The notes under the pieces: model-generated | Seen by the model: the letters and a program-made list of their open reading frames with translations, nothing else | Databases searched by the model: none | What the model was told of the DNA's origin: nothing | Program-made: the position numbers and the translations under genes | Shown here: one piece after another, positions 1 to 13,359 of the stretch | Numbering within the stretch: the stretch's first letter is position 1 | Layout of the letters: each line of letters begins with the position of its first letter | NCBI GenBank assembly: GCA_035041965.1 | Contig: JAPYMA010000304.1 | Location: 1-64,000, forward strand | Length of the DNA: 64,000 bases | Direction: 5' to 3' | Source of the DNA: Anisakis pegreffii | Taxonomy: Eukaryota > Nematoda > Chromadorea > Rhabditida > Anisakidae

Positions 1-1829
1 TCGATAAATTTTGCCATCGATAATATTCACCATTTGATTGGGTTCGCAGCAACGTTCTTGGGCCGCACGAGATCACCACTTTGAGATTTAGGATTCAGCC
101 TGAATGTGGCGATAACTGAGGCTTGCCTGCCCGCTAGCCTTCGAATCTGCTGTTCCTTTTCATTATCATTAGGCTAATAATGAGTACCTTATATGAAAAC
201 GTTTCGCTTCATTAATGAAATTAATGAAGGGAAACCACCAAAATGAATACTTGACAGTCGGAAAATCAAAATCGAAATTTTAGATGGTCAAATTTTTAAA
301 AACTTTGGTCAAATTTATTTTTGTCGTTTTGATTTCTAAGGTCTATCGGCACTTTGAAGTTTCTTTCCTTCATGAAAATGGAAACGATTTTTAAAGTTTC
401 ACAAAAAAGGTGGTTTGCCGTGAACAACTCAAACTGTTGTTGAGTCGGTCGTTTGTTTAGTTTACGGGAAATCACCGCAAATTTTTCGTCGGGACGGAAG
501 TTAAGGTTAAAGAAGGTAGTGGTGCGTTGAGGTGGTAACTGCTGCCCCAACAGTGGCACCTGCCGTCCGTTGCTCAAGAACCTCAAGGCTAGCCTCAGGC
601 TCATCGCAACACCTTACGGGTTTGGGCTGGTTGAGGTGTTGTGTGGCAAATTTTTATTGAGCAGTTAATGCGAACGCTTCATTGAGCATCTTAATGTCTC
701 GTTATAGTAAATGAGTAGGAGAATTTAAGTATAATTTAACGAAAAGGCAACTGCGAGAGGGGGGGATTGGGTGGGGTTGTAAGTTATAAGTTGTAACATT
801 GATATCGCGATCGAGTAGCGGCGAAGCCGGCATGGGTTAAGCCAAAGGTCAAAATCGAAATTTTGGTCAAATTTCTCAAAACTTCAATCTTCTCATTTTG
901 ATTTCTGAGGTTCGTAACTTCGAGGTTTCATTCGTGAGGTCACGCCAACCGAACCTTTCGGGTATCACTAATTCCCAGTGGGTTAGTCGGTCGATAAATT
1001 GGTGGTGATAGTTTCGTGCCAGGAGCCTAAAATACCTGCAATAAGCAAGATGCTACCCAAAAGCCGTATGGCCACGAATGTTGCGCGGATATCCAAAGTA
1101 AACTCGAATGGTGATATGCACTGATTGCGTTCAAAAAATAACGCTGTAGTAGTTTATATAGATTTATGATTTTTTAGATAAGATGATAATAATAATCATA
1201 ATAAAACAATAGTGATAATGAGACGAATTCAATAGAATAGTAAAGGACGATAGCCATTGAATACTGAAACAATGTTCGTTTACGAATGAAAATTTGGGTT
1301 TGAGATGAATTTGAGGGCATTGAAGTAGTCAAAAGGACTGATCATGATCGATCTGATGATGGATCATCATCAAAAGGATCGATCAGGACGGGCTGATCAT
1401 CCACTGATCTAGGCAAAATGGGCAATTCCCTTAGAAGTTTAAGCCTGCTCTAGTCTCTTAGACATTGTTGAGGCGAACGTCGAATCATGGCTGCGCGCTC
1501 AACTGCCCTAAGCCAAAAACGGGAACTTTGAAGCACGCACGCACGCGCGCGCGTACGCTAGTGCAGAATCTCTTGCTGCTGCTGCTGGCGACAACCGCTC
1601 ATACGTACGCGCGCGCACGCACGCGTGCAGCTAGGCTGAATTCAGCAAAGCGCTGGTCGCCAGTCAGTCGATGGCAGTGCTTCCATCACACTTCTCTCAT
1701 AATTCTCGAAAAGAGATGAAGGGGCGTGGTTTCGGCACGATCAGATCGTGTGCGCGCGGTCCGTTCACTAGGCAACAGCCAATGAGCGTTGAGAATGGCT
1801 AGAGGGACGCACGCAGCCGCAGTGAGCGC
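1..1829. other. Upstream region without a recognisable gene
   Basis: No convincing coding exon is seen. Two diverged copies of the same ~110-bp sequence lie at about 258-375 and 845-945 (shared core TCAAAATCGAAATTTT followed by a TTTTGATTTCT block). Positions 1540-1625 are alternating purine-pyrimidine CG/CA repeats (cgcacgcacgcgcgcg-type), which could adopt Z-DNA. The last 100 bases form the proximal promoter of the MED26-like gene. Confidence 0.5.
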
Positions 1830-1837
1830 TATATAAA
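1830..1837 (+). promoter_or_regulatory. TATA box of the MED26-like gene
   Basis: TATATAAA, a near-perfect TATA box, lies about 30 bp before a plausible start of transcription near 1860 and about 50 bp before the first in-frame ATG of the long exon 1. CG/CA repeats and the sequence between 1660 and 1800 lie upstream. That this site is used is inferred from position only. Confidence 0.55.
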
Positions 1838-1888
1838 TGCTGAGCGACAGAGTGGAATTGAGCAGACTGTGAGTTGCTGGTGAGCTGG

Positions 1889-4800
1889 ATGGTTGCATGC
1901 GTTGTTGTGGTGTCCGCCGCAGACGCATCGAACCGCCGCCGCTGCTGTACCCATCTGACGTCGTCTGCTACAACAGCCACTGCTGCTGCTGCTGCTAGTT
2001 TGTGTTGTGGTGCTGCAAGCCAGTTGGTGCTGCCGAGTGTTGGCATCGGTGTGCTAGGTGACTCCTCCTCCGCACCCCCACCACCACCACCACATCGCTC
2101 GTCGGCCCAAAACAGCTGCGGCGGCGGCGGCGACGGCAACGGCATAACTGTGATACCAACCAACAGGGTGGTTTATAATTCAAATTGCAGTACTAATAGT
2201 AGTAGTATGATGACCCCGAGTGCCACTGCTCTCCTATGTCATCATCACCATGGAACTGCTGCTGCTGCTGCTACTGACCCCGCTGCGGGTCTAGGCTCTG
2301 GGCCAGGCCCGAGCCCGAGCCCGAGCCAGAGCCAAGGCTCAGGCCAGAATTCAAATAGCAGTACTTGTTGTACTTGTTCAACGAATCCTACCACGGCCAC
2401 CACGACCACCATTGAATGTGTGGATCAGTTGAAGCAACAGATTCGACGAGCAATTGACAATGTAAGACACCTATATAATATATATACTACTACTGCTACT
2501 ACTACTACTCTAAATTACTACTACTGCATATCATATTACTATATCGTTACCATATACCAGTTATTACTCTATGAAACGTCTTCGAAAGCATATCTCTAGT
2601 AGACTAGTGATCTAGTGATCAGCACTGACAGATTACTATTATCATTACTGCATCGTTATTGTTACTTACTCGTATTACTGTTACGGTTTTAAACGCGGTG
2701 GCTGTTAGCCTTATGACCGATGTAATTAGAGCACAGTTCAAGTAAATTGTACAGTAAAGTAAAGTAAAGTAATTGATATTCGCTCTGAATAAATTTTTGA
2801 CGAGAGTGTAAAGATTCTGTTGAATTGACAAGCCATCAACAAGTGAAGCTTACTTACAGCCTATAATGCCCGATACAGTTGACTTCTCTTAAACTTTATC
2901 ACTAGATCTGTAATTTTTTCAAATGAGTAACGAAACTACTTCAGTGAATTTTTATGACGGTGCATTGAAGAGGATATATATCACTTGAATTCCAATCCCT
3001 TAATCCTGCTGTTCGTGTCTTATACACTGTACACAGTCGTCCATGACACTACCCATATCCCAGCCCGTTTTGTTCCCTCCGCTCACTTGAATTCAAAAAT
3101 TTTAACTGTACACCTGACCAATCGCTTGCAACAACTGAATCGATTGTTTATGTTTGTGTTTGTTTATTTGAACAAAAAGTAAAATCACACTAAATCCACA
3201 TATATCCGCCACCCGTCAATCCCATAATTATGATTGTATTAATCCAAAATGCCCATCCATGCATCTAAAATGCTGATCTGATCTGTTATTTTGACTAGAG
3301 ATAAAGAAACTGTTACAATTTATTGTGTACATGTCTTTTCTTTTTGCTTTTATTTATGCATCATCATCACTAATTTATAAAGTTTATGAATTTCGTTATG
3401 GTACTTTATAATGAGCTTTCTTGATTTTGCTTAAAAAACTGTTCACACGAATAATATCAGTGATAAATAATTTTCAATCTAATGAGATGTGTTATTGTGT
3501 TGTTATTTGGTGTTGTTGTGATTTATTTTTCTTTTGCTTGATTCTTTTTTTTTGTTTTGCTTTTGCCATTGAATCGCCATTCCAATTGATCTGATCTCTT
3601 TGATGAGGTGGTGATCGGTCATTTATAAATGCAGTTGAGGTATTGGATAATTTCATTTGAATGCTTTAGTAACTGGTGACGGGGAATTAACGGAGTGAGG
3701 TTTCAGTTCAGGGTGAGTTTAGATGAGTAGGTCGAGAGTGATCATCATCACTTTTGTGATGATGAATAGTCGCGTAGTAGTTTGGTTTGAGTAATCGACA
3801 TAGAAATATCAGAGGTCGGGTGAACTGAGGTCGTTGTTGTTGAACTTGATGAGTAGTGACTTTAAATAGTAATAGTAATAACAGCAATTGATGCGATATT
3901 AGTAAGGGCCGTGGCCGTGGCCGTAAAAACTGCTTAGGAATACACGACCGGAAGCCCGGATGGGATGTTCGTAGTTGACTTTGAATCAGCTACCCGCAGT
4001 CCATATCTGTAATAGTAATAACGAGTTTTTAAATGTAGTAAGTACAGTTGTAATGGCGATAGTAATACTCATAATAACAGTAATAACTAAAACAGTAAAG
4101 TATATAGTAAGCGGAAACTATTTCGAGTTGAGTGGTGAACATAAAATGTTAACAGAAAGTTCAAAGTCTCAAGGAGGTTTTTGAATTATAATTATTATTA
4201 TTGATAATTTTTGCAGGATGATATATACCATAATAGTGATATAACTCATTTTTAGAGTCAACTGGATGAGGCGAATGAGGTGCTCTCAGAGCTGGAAAAA
4301 TGCTCGATAACGAAAGAAATTCTCGAGGTGAGTGAATGTGATAAAACGTCGAGAATAAAACCACATCTATGAGCATTTACCTCTCATAGATATTACTGCC
4401 TCTCAAGAGCCATAATAGTAATAGTAACAATAGTAATCTCATTGGTCTGATTGTGACGTCTGTTCGCTCCCTTCCAACAGATTACTCCAATGGCCCATAT
4501 CCGCCCGCTGAACTGATAAAAAGCGAAGCGAATTCCGGGGGGGGGATAACCGCCATATTAAGCCATCGAGCAGAGGACAGTGCATCTGGTAGCGGTTAGA
4601 AGTTAACAGAGGGACGGACAAGGAGGGCCTAAGCTGGCCGGCTCGCTCGCTATGAGCACGACGTTGACATGGAATGGCGGGGCGGGATGGATGGATGGAT
4701 GCGGATGCAAGGGGCATAATTGGGTGAGAAATGGAGTGAAGTGCGTGCTTGGGTTGTTGTTTGCTTGGCTCGTTTAATGTGATGTGCTGCTGAGCCGGGC

Positions 4801-7800
4801 GTTGAGAGCGAATGATGATTTGATAGGGATGGATGGATGTTGTTATGATGATGTTTTATAGAGATGGATGGATGGTGATAGTGGTTATATGAGAGGAAAG
4901 GAGATAGGTAGGTGTGGAGTGGAGTGGTGTGGTATGGTGCTGCTATTGAACTGGATGAGAGACAACATCGGGCGTGTACAGCAACGTGTATTGAGAGAGT
5001 GTTGTATTCATAGGAAAGTAGTAGTCGTCATTCGACCTACACAATATTTTATTAATATATACATAGTGGTGATCGTGATCGTGATCGCTTAGCAACCAAC
5101 AGCCAGCAGCAGCCATTAGAGATGATATATCGAATGTTATTGTTGAGTGAGATGGCTAGGGAGATGGGAGGATTGATATGAATTTGAAACGAAATAAAAT
5201 CAGCAGTCAGCACGAGGCAGGGTAGGGTTACTACTTGCTTACTAGAGTACACTGAGAGCAAGGCAAGTAGTATTAGAGAGCCAGTACGCACGCACGCACG
5301 CGCGCACCATACCTGACGAATGTGTCGCGAGCGTGTGCGCGTGCGTGCGTGTTGTACACCTCACCCTTGGTGGGGAGGTGCCGTTGTGCCGTGCTACTGC
5401 TGGCTGGCTTCGGCACCACCATCACAAATGAACGCTTTTCTCCCAATTTAGGCTTGATGAAAATACGCGACGCAACGCCCATTAACACGCGCGCGCACAC
5501 GCACGCGTCACATGTTATGGCAGGCGCGCGCGTGCTGAGCTGGTATAAGGGAGAGGCAGGCATTGCTGTTGATGGGTGTTGTTGTGATGGAGTGACGAGT
5601 GTAGCGGTGTCTGTTGAATCGATTTGCTCTCTCTGCTTGGGCAGTAGTCTCTGTTGCTGCCTGCCCGTCTGAAATTTGATCGATATTTATGCATTAATCG
5701 ACGACGAGAATATAACATAGCAAAAGGGAACCTTGGGTAGGAGTCAAAAAATCGGGCCAATTTACTCGGAATTGCTATCATAGTCACTAGAATGACGTTT
5801 GTTTTGACCGATATCACTGTTGTGATTACTATTATTACAGTATTATTGTGGATGGAATGCACTCAGTGCCCTATTTGTTTGTAATTGAGCAGAGCAGGGT
5901 TGAGAGGAGTGGAATTTTGGAAATTTTGAGGAGAGACAGTGAGGTAGGTGTCTGGCTGGGATATGATTTGCAAGAACTGAAGTGCTGCTACTAGAGATGT
6001 GGAGCTTTTTGAAATGATCTCAATGAAATCAAGCCTGGAATGTTGTTTTTGCAGTTTTTGAAGTGGTGATAGCACTTTGATGTGTGTTGGGTAGGTAGGT
6101 GGGTAGGTACTTGACTGAGCGCCGAGTGATAAGTATAATAATGAATGATAATAGTAATGAAGACGAGGATGATGTGTTTACTTACCTTACACTTCGGGTT
6201 GAATAGGGTGCCTGACTGCTTCGGGGTTAGTTCGGGAGCTTAGTTATGGATGCGGGGGACTTAGCAGTGTTGAAGAAGAATATAGAGGAGAATTAGAGAC
6301 TGCTGCTGCTGCTGGTGGTGGTGTTGATGCTGCTGTGGCTGCGGCTACTACTTGATTTGGAAAATAATAATAATAATAGTAGTAAGAAGGAAGAAGAATG
6401 TGCTTTAATGTGAATGAATTGCGCTTGGTGACGAAATAAATATTGTAAATTGTGACGACGATGGATGGATGGATGGATGGATGGATGGGATGGCAACGGG
6501 AGAGAGAGCAGAGGAGAGTGCTGGGAGTGTATGGGGCATGGCACGGTGGCTCTCTTAACGCCTTAGGACGGACGGCACGGGACAGGAGAACGTTCACCGG
6601 TAGTGGAAGGGTAGATGGGTTGCTTGGGTTGGTTGGTTGTTCGTCTCATCGACAACCGATAGACCGTTTGCCATTTTTTGAACACAACAATATCAACACT
6701 CAAGGACGGGGCGTGCGTGCGTGTGTTGAGTGAATGAGCATGGAAAATGGAGAGAGACAGAGAATGAGAGCGATACGGATGCGGTGCGGCGCGTTGAGTT
6801 GAGTGATATGAAGTGATGATTGGAAGGAACGTCGTCCGCATATGGCATCGTTTTATTTTATTATTATTTATTATTATTATTGTATTGTTATTTATTATTA
6901 TTATTATTAGTGTGAGAGAGAATGGGCACGACGACGATGCGTGTGGTCCTCAGTGAGGTGTGTGTTATAGGAGTGTGAGTAGAGAAATAGAGAACGATAT
7001 AAGAGAGTGTGTTAGAGAGGAGAATAAGAGAAAGAGAACAGTTTGAGAGAGTGTGTAGAGTTGTTGGCTTTGCATGGATGGAGCCAGGAGAATGCTTAGA
7101 ATGCGGAAATATGACCCGAAAGGGGTTATTGTACGCGAAAGAGTACGTGAATTGTGGAGAGCTAGACACGGAAAGCATTCTAGAGAGTGTTTGTACTGAA
7201 GAGAGTCAAGACTTGATGCAGAAAATTGTAGTCAGAGAACTGTATAGAGTGGAAGAGAGTGCAGAGAAACATAGCAGCGGGTTGGTTTGGCGAAGTGAGG
7301 GTGCCATATTTCCGATTGATAGTTTGCAGCCAGCCGGGTGGTGGATGAGAGAGCGATTCAGCCGAATTGGACGGCTTCGGGGTGCATTCACTTGATTTTA
7401 AATTTTGTGATGATCGGGATAGGATTGATAGTAAAAGGCAGAAGTATCCTCAGCAGTAATAAATATCATATTTCCAGTGCCACAGGGTGCACTGCATTAT
7501 AAGGCTGAATCACTGTCAATGAATATTTTCGAACTATACCGATCAAACGTTTTGGATCACTTACAATGAAGATCACAATTCAGATCACCTAATGATACCT
7601 GATCACTAGATCATATCACAGCAATCAGTATATAGTACTAGCTTATTGTTAGCGTATTTTCCGCCCTATAGGGCGCATTGCATTATAAGGCACAGTGTCG
7701 GCAAATAGTCTATTTTCGAACGTTTCTCTTGATCATGATGATGATCGTGATGATGATCATGATCATAATGATGATGATCAAGTCAGATAAGTGAATCAGT

Positions 7801-10800
7801 GACATTTCAATGAACGTTGTATGCACAACACTCTCAGCACTGTTAAAACGTTAACGACCCTATTCATAACACTCCAAACGTGTTTAGTCATATAACACGT
7901 AAACGAATGAACACACTCTGATACGAAAGCTAAATGAAACGTTAGCTTGCCACACAGAATCGTTTCGAGGGCACCTGCACCAGAATTCAAATATAGAGGC
8001 GCTCTGGTCAGGGTTATAAGGCACACCTTTTGTCGTTTTTGAGAATATTAAAGGTTTCTAAGTGCGCCTTATTACCTGGATTACCTGGATTGGATTGGCA
8101 AGCAGGCGGCTATCAAACGTTTATAACGTTGCTGGCCACAATGCTCGCAATGTTTCCGTGCGGCGCATTGTTTTAGCCTCAATTTACGCCTAAACCCCGC
8201 TGGCTGCTAGGCGAGCAGGCCAACCGAACACAACCGAGTAATTAATTAGTTGCCGTGAATACTTTGCATAATTAATCGTAGCCAACTATCAATCCAATAA
8301 ATAATCATAAAATGAATATTCCGCCGATCGCTGCTCACAGCGATTCACAAAACAATAATCACTTTTAAGTGCGCCTTATGGTGTCGATAATAGTAAGTGG
8401 ATGATGGTTGCAGGCCACTCGAGTGGGCGCCGTCGTAAATGACATCCGCAAACGAATGCAAGAGACGTCGCCGGCGCTCTCGAAGCGTTGTCGCGCGTTG
8501 ATAAAATGCTGGCAGAAGTTGCTGTCCGGTGATCAGCGACCCACGTCGAGTTGTGGCTCAACCCATTCGAACAGTGTCACGCCGAATGCGGCGCTCTCGT
8601 CACCGGTGGTTCGTCACCGTGGCCTTACACCGGGCACCCCCAAGCGGGGGGGACGTCTCGCGTCATGCACCGCTTTCTCTACGGGTTCGTCATCAGTTGG
8701 TTCGTGTGGCGATGAACCGGCGGCATAAATGAATAAAAATGATGATAGTACTTAAAGAAGATAGTACTTAAATCAAATAGGAATGATTGAGCTTTGGGCC
8801 GATAGTGTAGTGGTGTTTAGATGCTGGGCTTTGGGGATGTGATTGATCTGTTCAGAGGGCGTGAGTTCGATTCGATTGATCTGTTCAGAGGGCGTGAGTT
8901 CGATTCGATTGATCTGTTCAGAGGGCGTGAGTTCGATTCGATTGATCTGTTCAGAGGGCGTGAGCTGGATTCGATTCAGAACGCGTCGGTGCAAAATCTT
9001 TGACAAAATTTGATCTCATTCAAGAGATCACAATCAGAGGGCTTAATTGCTTGCGACAGAGGATAGAACTCGTTTCCTGAGGAGAACTAACTAACTTCAT
9101 GACGTCCGTCTGGACCAGCATGATAATGGCGGTGATTTTGCCCTAGCTGAACCACTCGGCTTTAGCTTTTTGCACGGCAATTTGCTTAGCGGTTGGTCAG
9201 AGGAGGGGGAAGAGGGAGGTGGGCATTTTGAGAAGTGATTTTGATTGATCTGAGTGATAAGGCTTAAGTTCCTGTTCAGTTGATCTCATCCCACAGTCTC
9301 GTCTGACTGCAAATCAGCGAAAATCAAGCCAGTTAGTTCAATTTCAGGTTCATTGAGTGCTTTAACGTCGCCAGCTGTCGGTGTGACGACGTCTCCAGCG
9401 TCTAGCAGCAGCTACGCGCCCCACCCGGGTGGCACTAGTCAGCATCGTGTCTCGCCACGCAACGGCACCACCCCGGGTGTCAGCTCGGCAAACCATATGC
9501 ATAAATCGTATACGAATGTTGACCTGTTGAAGAAGAGTCTCGAGGAGAATAGTGATAAACTGAATAAATTGCTGCTGGCCGAGAAATGCAACGATTTAGT
9601 CAAGAACGGGAAACGTAAACTGGATGAGGTGCAACAGAGTGGTGTTAAAGTTACAGGTGAGGGTGTTAAAGTTACAGGTGAGGGTGTTAAAGTTACAGGT
9701 GAGGGTGTTAAAGTTACAGGTGAGGGTGTTAAAGTTACAGGTGAGGGTGTTAAACTTACAGGTGAGGGTGTTAAAGTTACAGGTGAGGGTGTTAAAGTTA
9801 CAGGTGAGGGTGTTAAACTTACAGGTGAGGGTGTTAAAGTTACAGGTGAGGGTGTTAAACTTACAGGTGAGGGTGTTAAAGTTACAGGTGAGGGTGTTAA
9901 AGTTACAGGTGAGGGTGTTAAAGTTACAGGTGAGGGTGTTAAACTTACAGGTGAGGGTGTTAAACTTACAGGTGAGGGTGTTAAACTTACAGGTGAGGGT
10001 GTTGTTACATAGGGTGGTATTCGGTTGATTTGATTTGGTGTGTGCAGTGTTGTGGCTGTCAATAGCAGATAATTACATAATAGATACCAGCCAATTCATA
10101 GCCTAAGCTGCCTCAGGCTCAGGCTCACAACATCAATGATATTGTTGGTAGAGCACTACTAGTGGGTTAGAGCGAAACTTTTTCTGCTGCGTGAACGGGG
10201 AAGGTTTGCTCGAAATCGAGTGTGTATTAATATGACAGTAGCCGGTCAATCTGCCTTGAGACAGTTTGCCTAACGGACAGTTTGTCTAACGGACAATTTG
10301 CCTAAAGACAAGGGCAGTTTGCCTAACGGACAGTTTGCCTAACGGACAGTTTGCCTAAAGACAAGGGCAGTTTGCCTAAAAACAAGGACAGTTTGCCTAA
10401 CAGACAAGGACAGTTTGCCTAAAAACAAGGGCAGTTTGCCTAAAGACAAGGACAGTTTGCCTAACGGACAACTTGCCTAACTTACGGTTTTTAACGGATA
10501 TTCCGCCTAATAGGCGAATTGTTCCTTAAGCAAACTGTCGTCAGGCAAAATGTCTTTAGGCCGATTGACCGGTCACGTCAATATCACTGATGTTTTGGTT
10601 GATTTATGTGGATAGTGGTGCTGCGGCTGGCTGTATTTTGGCTGCATCTTATTAAATTCATGTGATTTGCTTATTAATTATAAATGCCAGCATGTATTAT
10701 AGATGTGTTATATTGCAGCATTCACAAATGGACTCGGCGGTAAAGACGAGAACGCGGCCATAAGCCAGAAACGTGTCAAAATTAGTGCTACTGCTGCTGC

Positions 10801-13317
10801 TGCTGGGGGGAGCAGTTCGGGTGGCAGCTCATCGAAAGCTGGCTCTCGTTCTGGCTCTGGTTTAGGCTCGTCACCACTGGCTTCATTCCATGTTTCTGGA
10901 GGCGGAGGAGGTGGTGCTGGCTCGAGTACATCCCCGGATAAAACGCCGTCCGTTTCACCGCCAAGCAAAGCGTTGTCGTCGTCGTCGTCGCAAAATGGCT
11001 CCGGAGCACATCATCATAATCATGCACCTGCTACTCCTAGTGCTTCTGCTGCCAGCAGCCATGCCCATCAGAAAACGCTGAGCGAGGCTCGTAAGGCGAA
11101 TGTGCAGTCAACGAGCGATTTGGTCGCGGAATTATCGGAGAATCTGCCGAAGTATATGGCGATAAATTTGTTGGAACGGGAGAATCAACTCAGAAAAGAG
11201 ATGCAGCAGCACGGGGCGGATGCAGCCGAGATGCAACAGTCATCCTCGTCGACGCAGCTGCATCATGCGCAGGTGTGTTCGAGGCGTGTTTATCCCTCGA
11301 TAAATACAGGATATTTGTGGCGACTAGCGCGAAAAGCCAGAGTATACAGTGATGATAGTACTTAAAGAAGAGAGTACTTAAATCAAATAGAAATGATTGA
11401 GCATTGGGCGATAGTGTAGTGGTGTTTAGATGCTGGGCTTTGGGGATGTGATTGATGTGTTCAGAGGGCGTGAGTTCGATTCGATTGATCTGTTCAGAGG
11501 GCGTGAGTTCGATTCGATTGATCTGTTCAGAGGGCGTGAGTTCGATTCGATTGATCTGTTCAGAGGGCGTGAGTTCGATTCGATTGATCTGTTCAGAGGG
11601 CGTGAGTTCGATTCGATTGATCTGTTCAGAGGGCGTGAGTTCGATTCGATTGATCTGTTCAGAGGGCGTGAGTTCGATTCGATTGATCTGTTCAGAGGGC
11701 GTGAGTTCGATTCGATTGATCTGTTCAGAGGGCGTGAGTTCGATTCGATTGATCTGTTCAGAGGGCGTGAGTTCGATTCGATTGATCTGTTCAGAGGGCG
11801 TGAGTTCGATTCGATTGATCTGTTCAGAGGGCGTGAGTTCGATTCGATTGATCTGTTCAGAGGGCGTGAGTTCGATTCGATTGATCTGTTCAGAGGGCGT
11901 GAGTTCGATTCGATTGATCTGTTCAGAGGGCGTGAGTTCGATTCGATTGATCTGTTCAGAGGGCGTGAGTTCGATTCGATTGATCTGTTCAGAGGGCGTG
12001 AGTTCGATTCGATTGATCTGTTCAGAGGGCGTGAGTTCGATTCGATTGATCTGTTCAGAGGGCGTGAGTTCGATTCGATTGATCTGTTCAGAGGGCGTGA
12101 GTTCGATTCGATTGATCTGTTCAGAGGGCGTGAGTTCGATTCGATTGATCTGTTCAGAGGGCGTGAGTTCGATTCGATTGATCTGTTCAGAGGGCGTGAG
12201 TTCGATTCGATTGATCTGTTCAGAGGGCGTGAGTTCGATTCGATTGATCTGTTCAGAGGGCGTGAGTTCGATTCGATTGATCTGTTCAGAGGGCGTGAGT
12301 TCGATTCGATTGATCTGTTCAGAGGGCGTGAGTTCGATTCGATTGATCTGTTCAGAGGGCGTGAGTTCGATTCGATTGATCTGTTCAGAGGGCGTGAGTT
12401 CGATTCGATTGATCTGTTCAGAGGGCGTGAGTTCGATTCGATTGATCTGTTCAGAGGGCGTGAGTTCGATTCGATTGATCTGTTCAGAGGGCGTGAGTTC
12501 GATTCGATTGATCTGTTCAGAGGGCGTGAGTTCGATTCGATTGATCTGTTCAGAGGGCGTGAGTTCGATTCGATTGATCTGTTCAGAGGGCGTGAGTTCG
12601 ATTCGATTGATCTGTTCAGAGGGCGTGAGTTCGATTCGATTGATCTGTTCAGAGGGCGTGAGTTCGATTCGATTGATCTGTTCAGAGGGCGTGAGTTCGA
12701 TTCGATTGATCTGTTCAGAGGGCGTGAGTTCGATTCGATTGATCTGTTCAGAGGGCGTGAGTTCGATTCGATTGATCTGTTCAGAGGGCGTGAGTTCGAT
12801 TCGATTGATCTGTTCAGAGGGCGTGAGTTCGATTCGATTGATCTGTTCAGAGGGCGTGAGTTCGATTCGATTGATCTGTTCAGAGGGCGTGAGTTCGATT
12901 CGATTGATCTGTTCAGAGGGTGTGAGTTCGATTCGATTGATCTGTTCAGAGGGCGTGAGTTCGATTCGAATTGCAGAACGCGTCAATGCAAAATCTTTAA
13001 TCAAAGTTTGATCTCATTTAAGGGATAGTGAAGAGGGCTTAGTTACGATACAGGATATTTGTTGCGGGAGTTATGGGTGCGGGGCGATTTTGTCCAAGGT
13101 TTTGGTGTTTCGTGACAGAGGCGTATAATAAGTGGTTTAATGAGCTAGCATCTTTAATTAAATGACAGAGGATTAATTAGTGGTGTAGTGGGCACCGTTG
13201 ATTTTGACTGGCAAACGGGTGGTAGGCAAAATTATCTGGTGTGAAATGATCTGTTGATGATGATAGTGGTTATTGCTGCGAGTGTATTTATATATGTGAA
13301 TGTTTATTTTTATCATG

Positions 13318-13359
<42 letters not shown>

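Noticed and set aside
1768..2163. Minus-strand frame of 131 codons antisense to MED26 exon 1
   Set aside because: It mirrors the GC-rich low-complexity exon 1; no motif and no own promoter.
9439..10062. Minus-strand open frame of TPSPVSL repeats
   Set aside because: A shadow of the 21-bp array, antisense to a spliced MED26 exon.
11190..13028. Open frames of 519-604 codons on both strands (DSIDLFRGREF, CSEGVSSIRLI and IELTPSEQINR repeats)
   Set aside because: They come from a 33-bp unit that contains no stop in several frames; they overlap each other on both strands and lie in a SINE-derived intron array.
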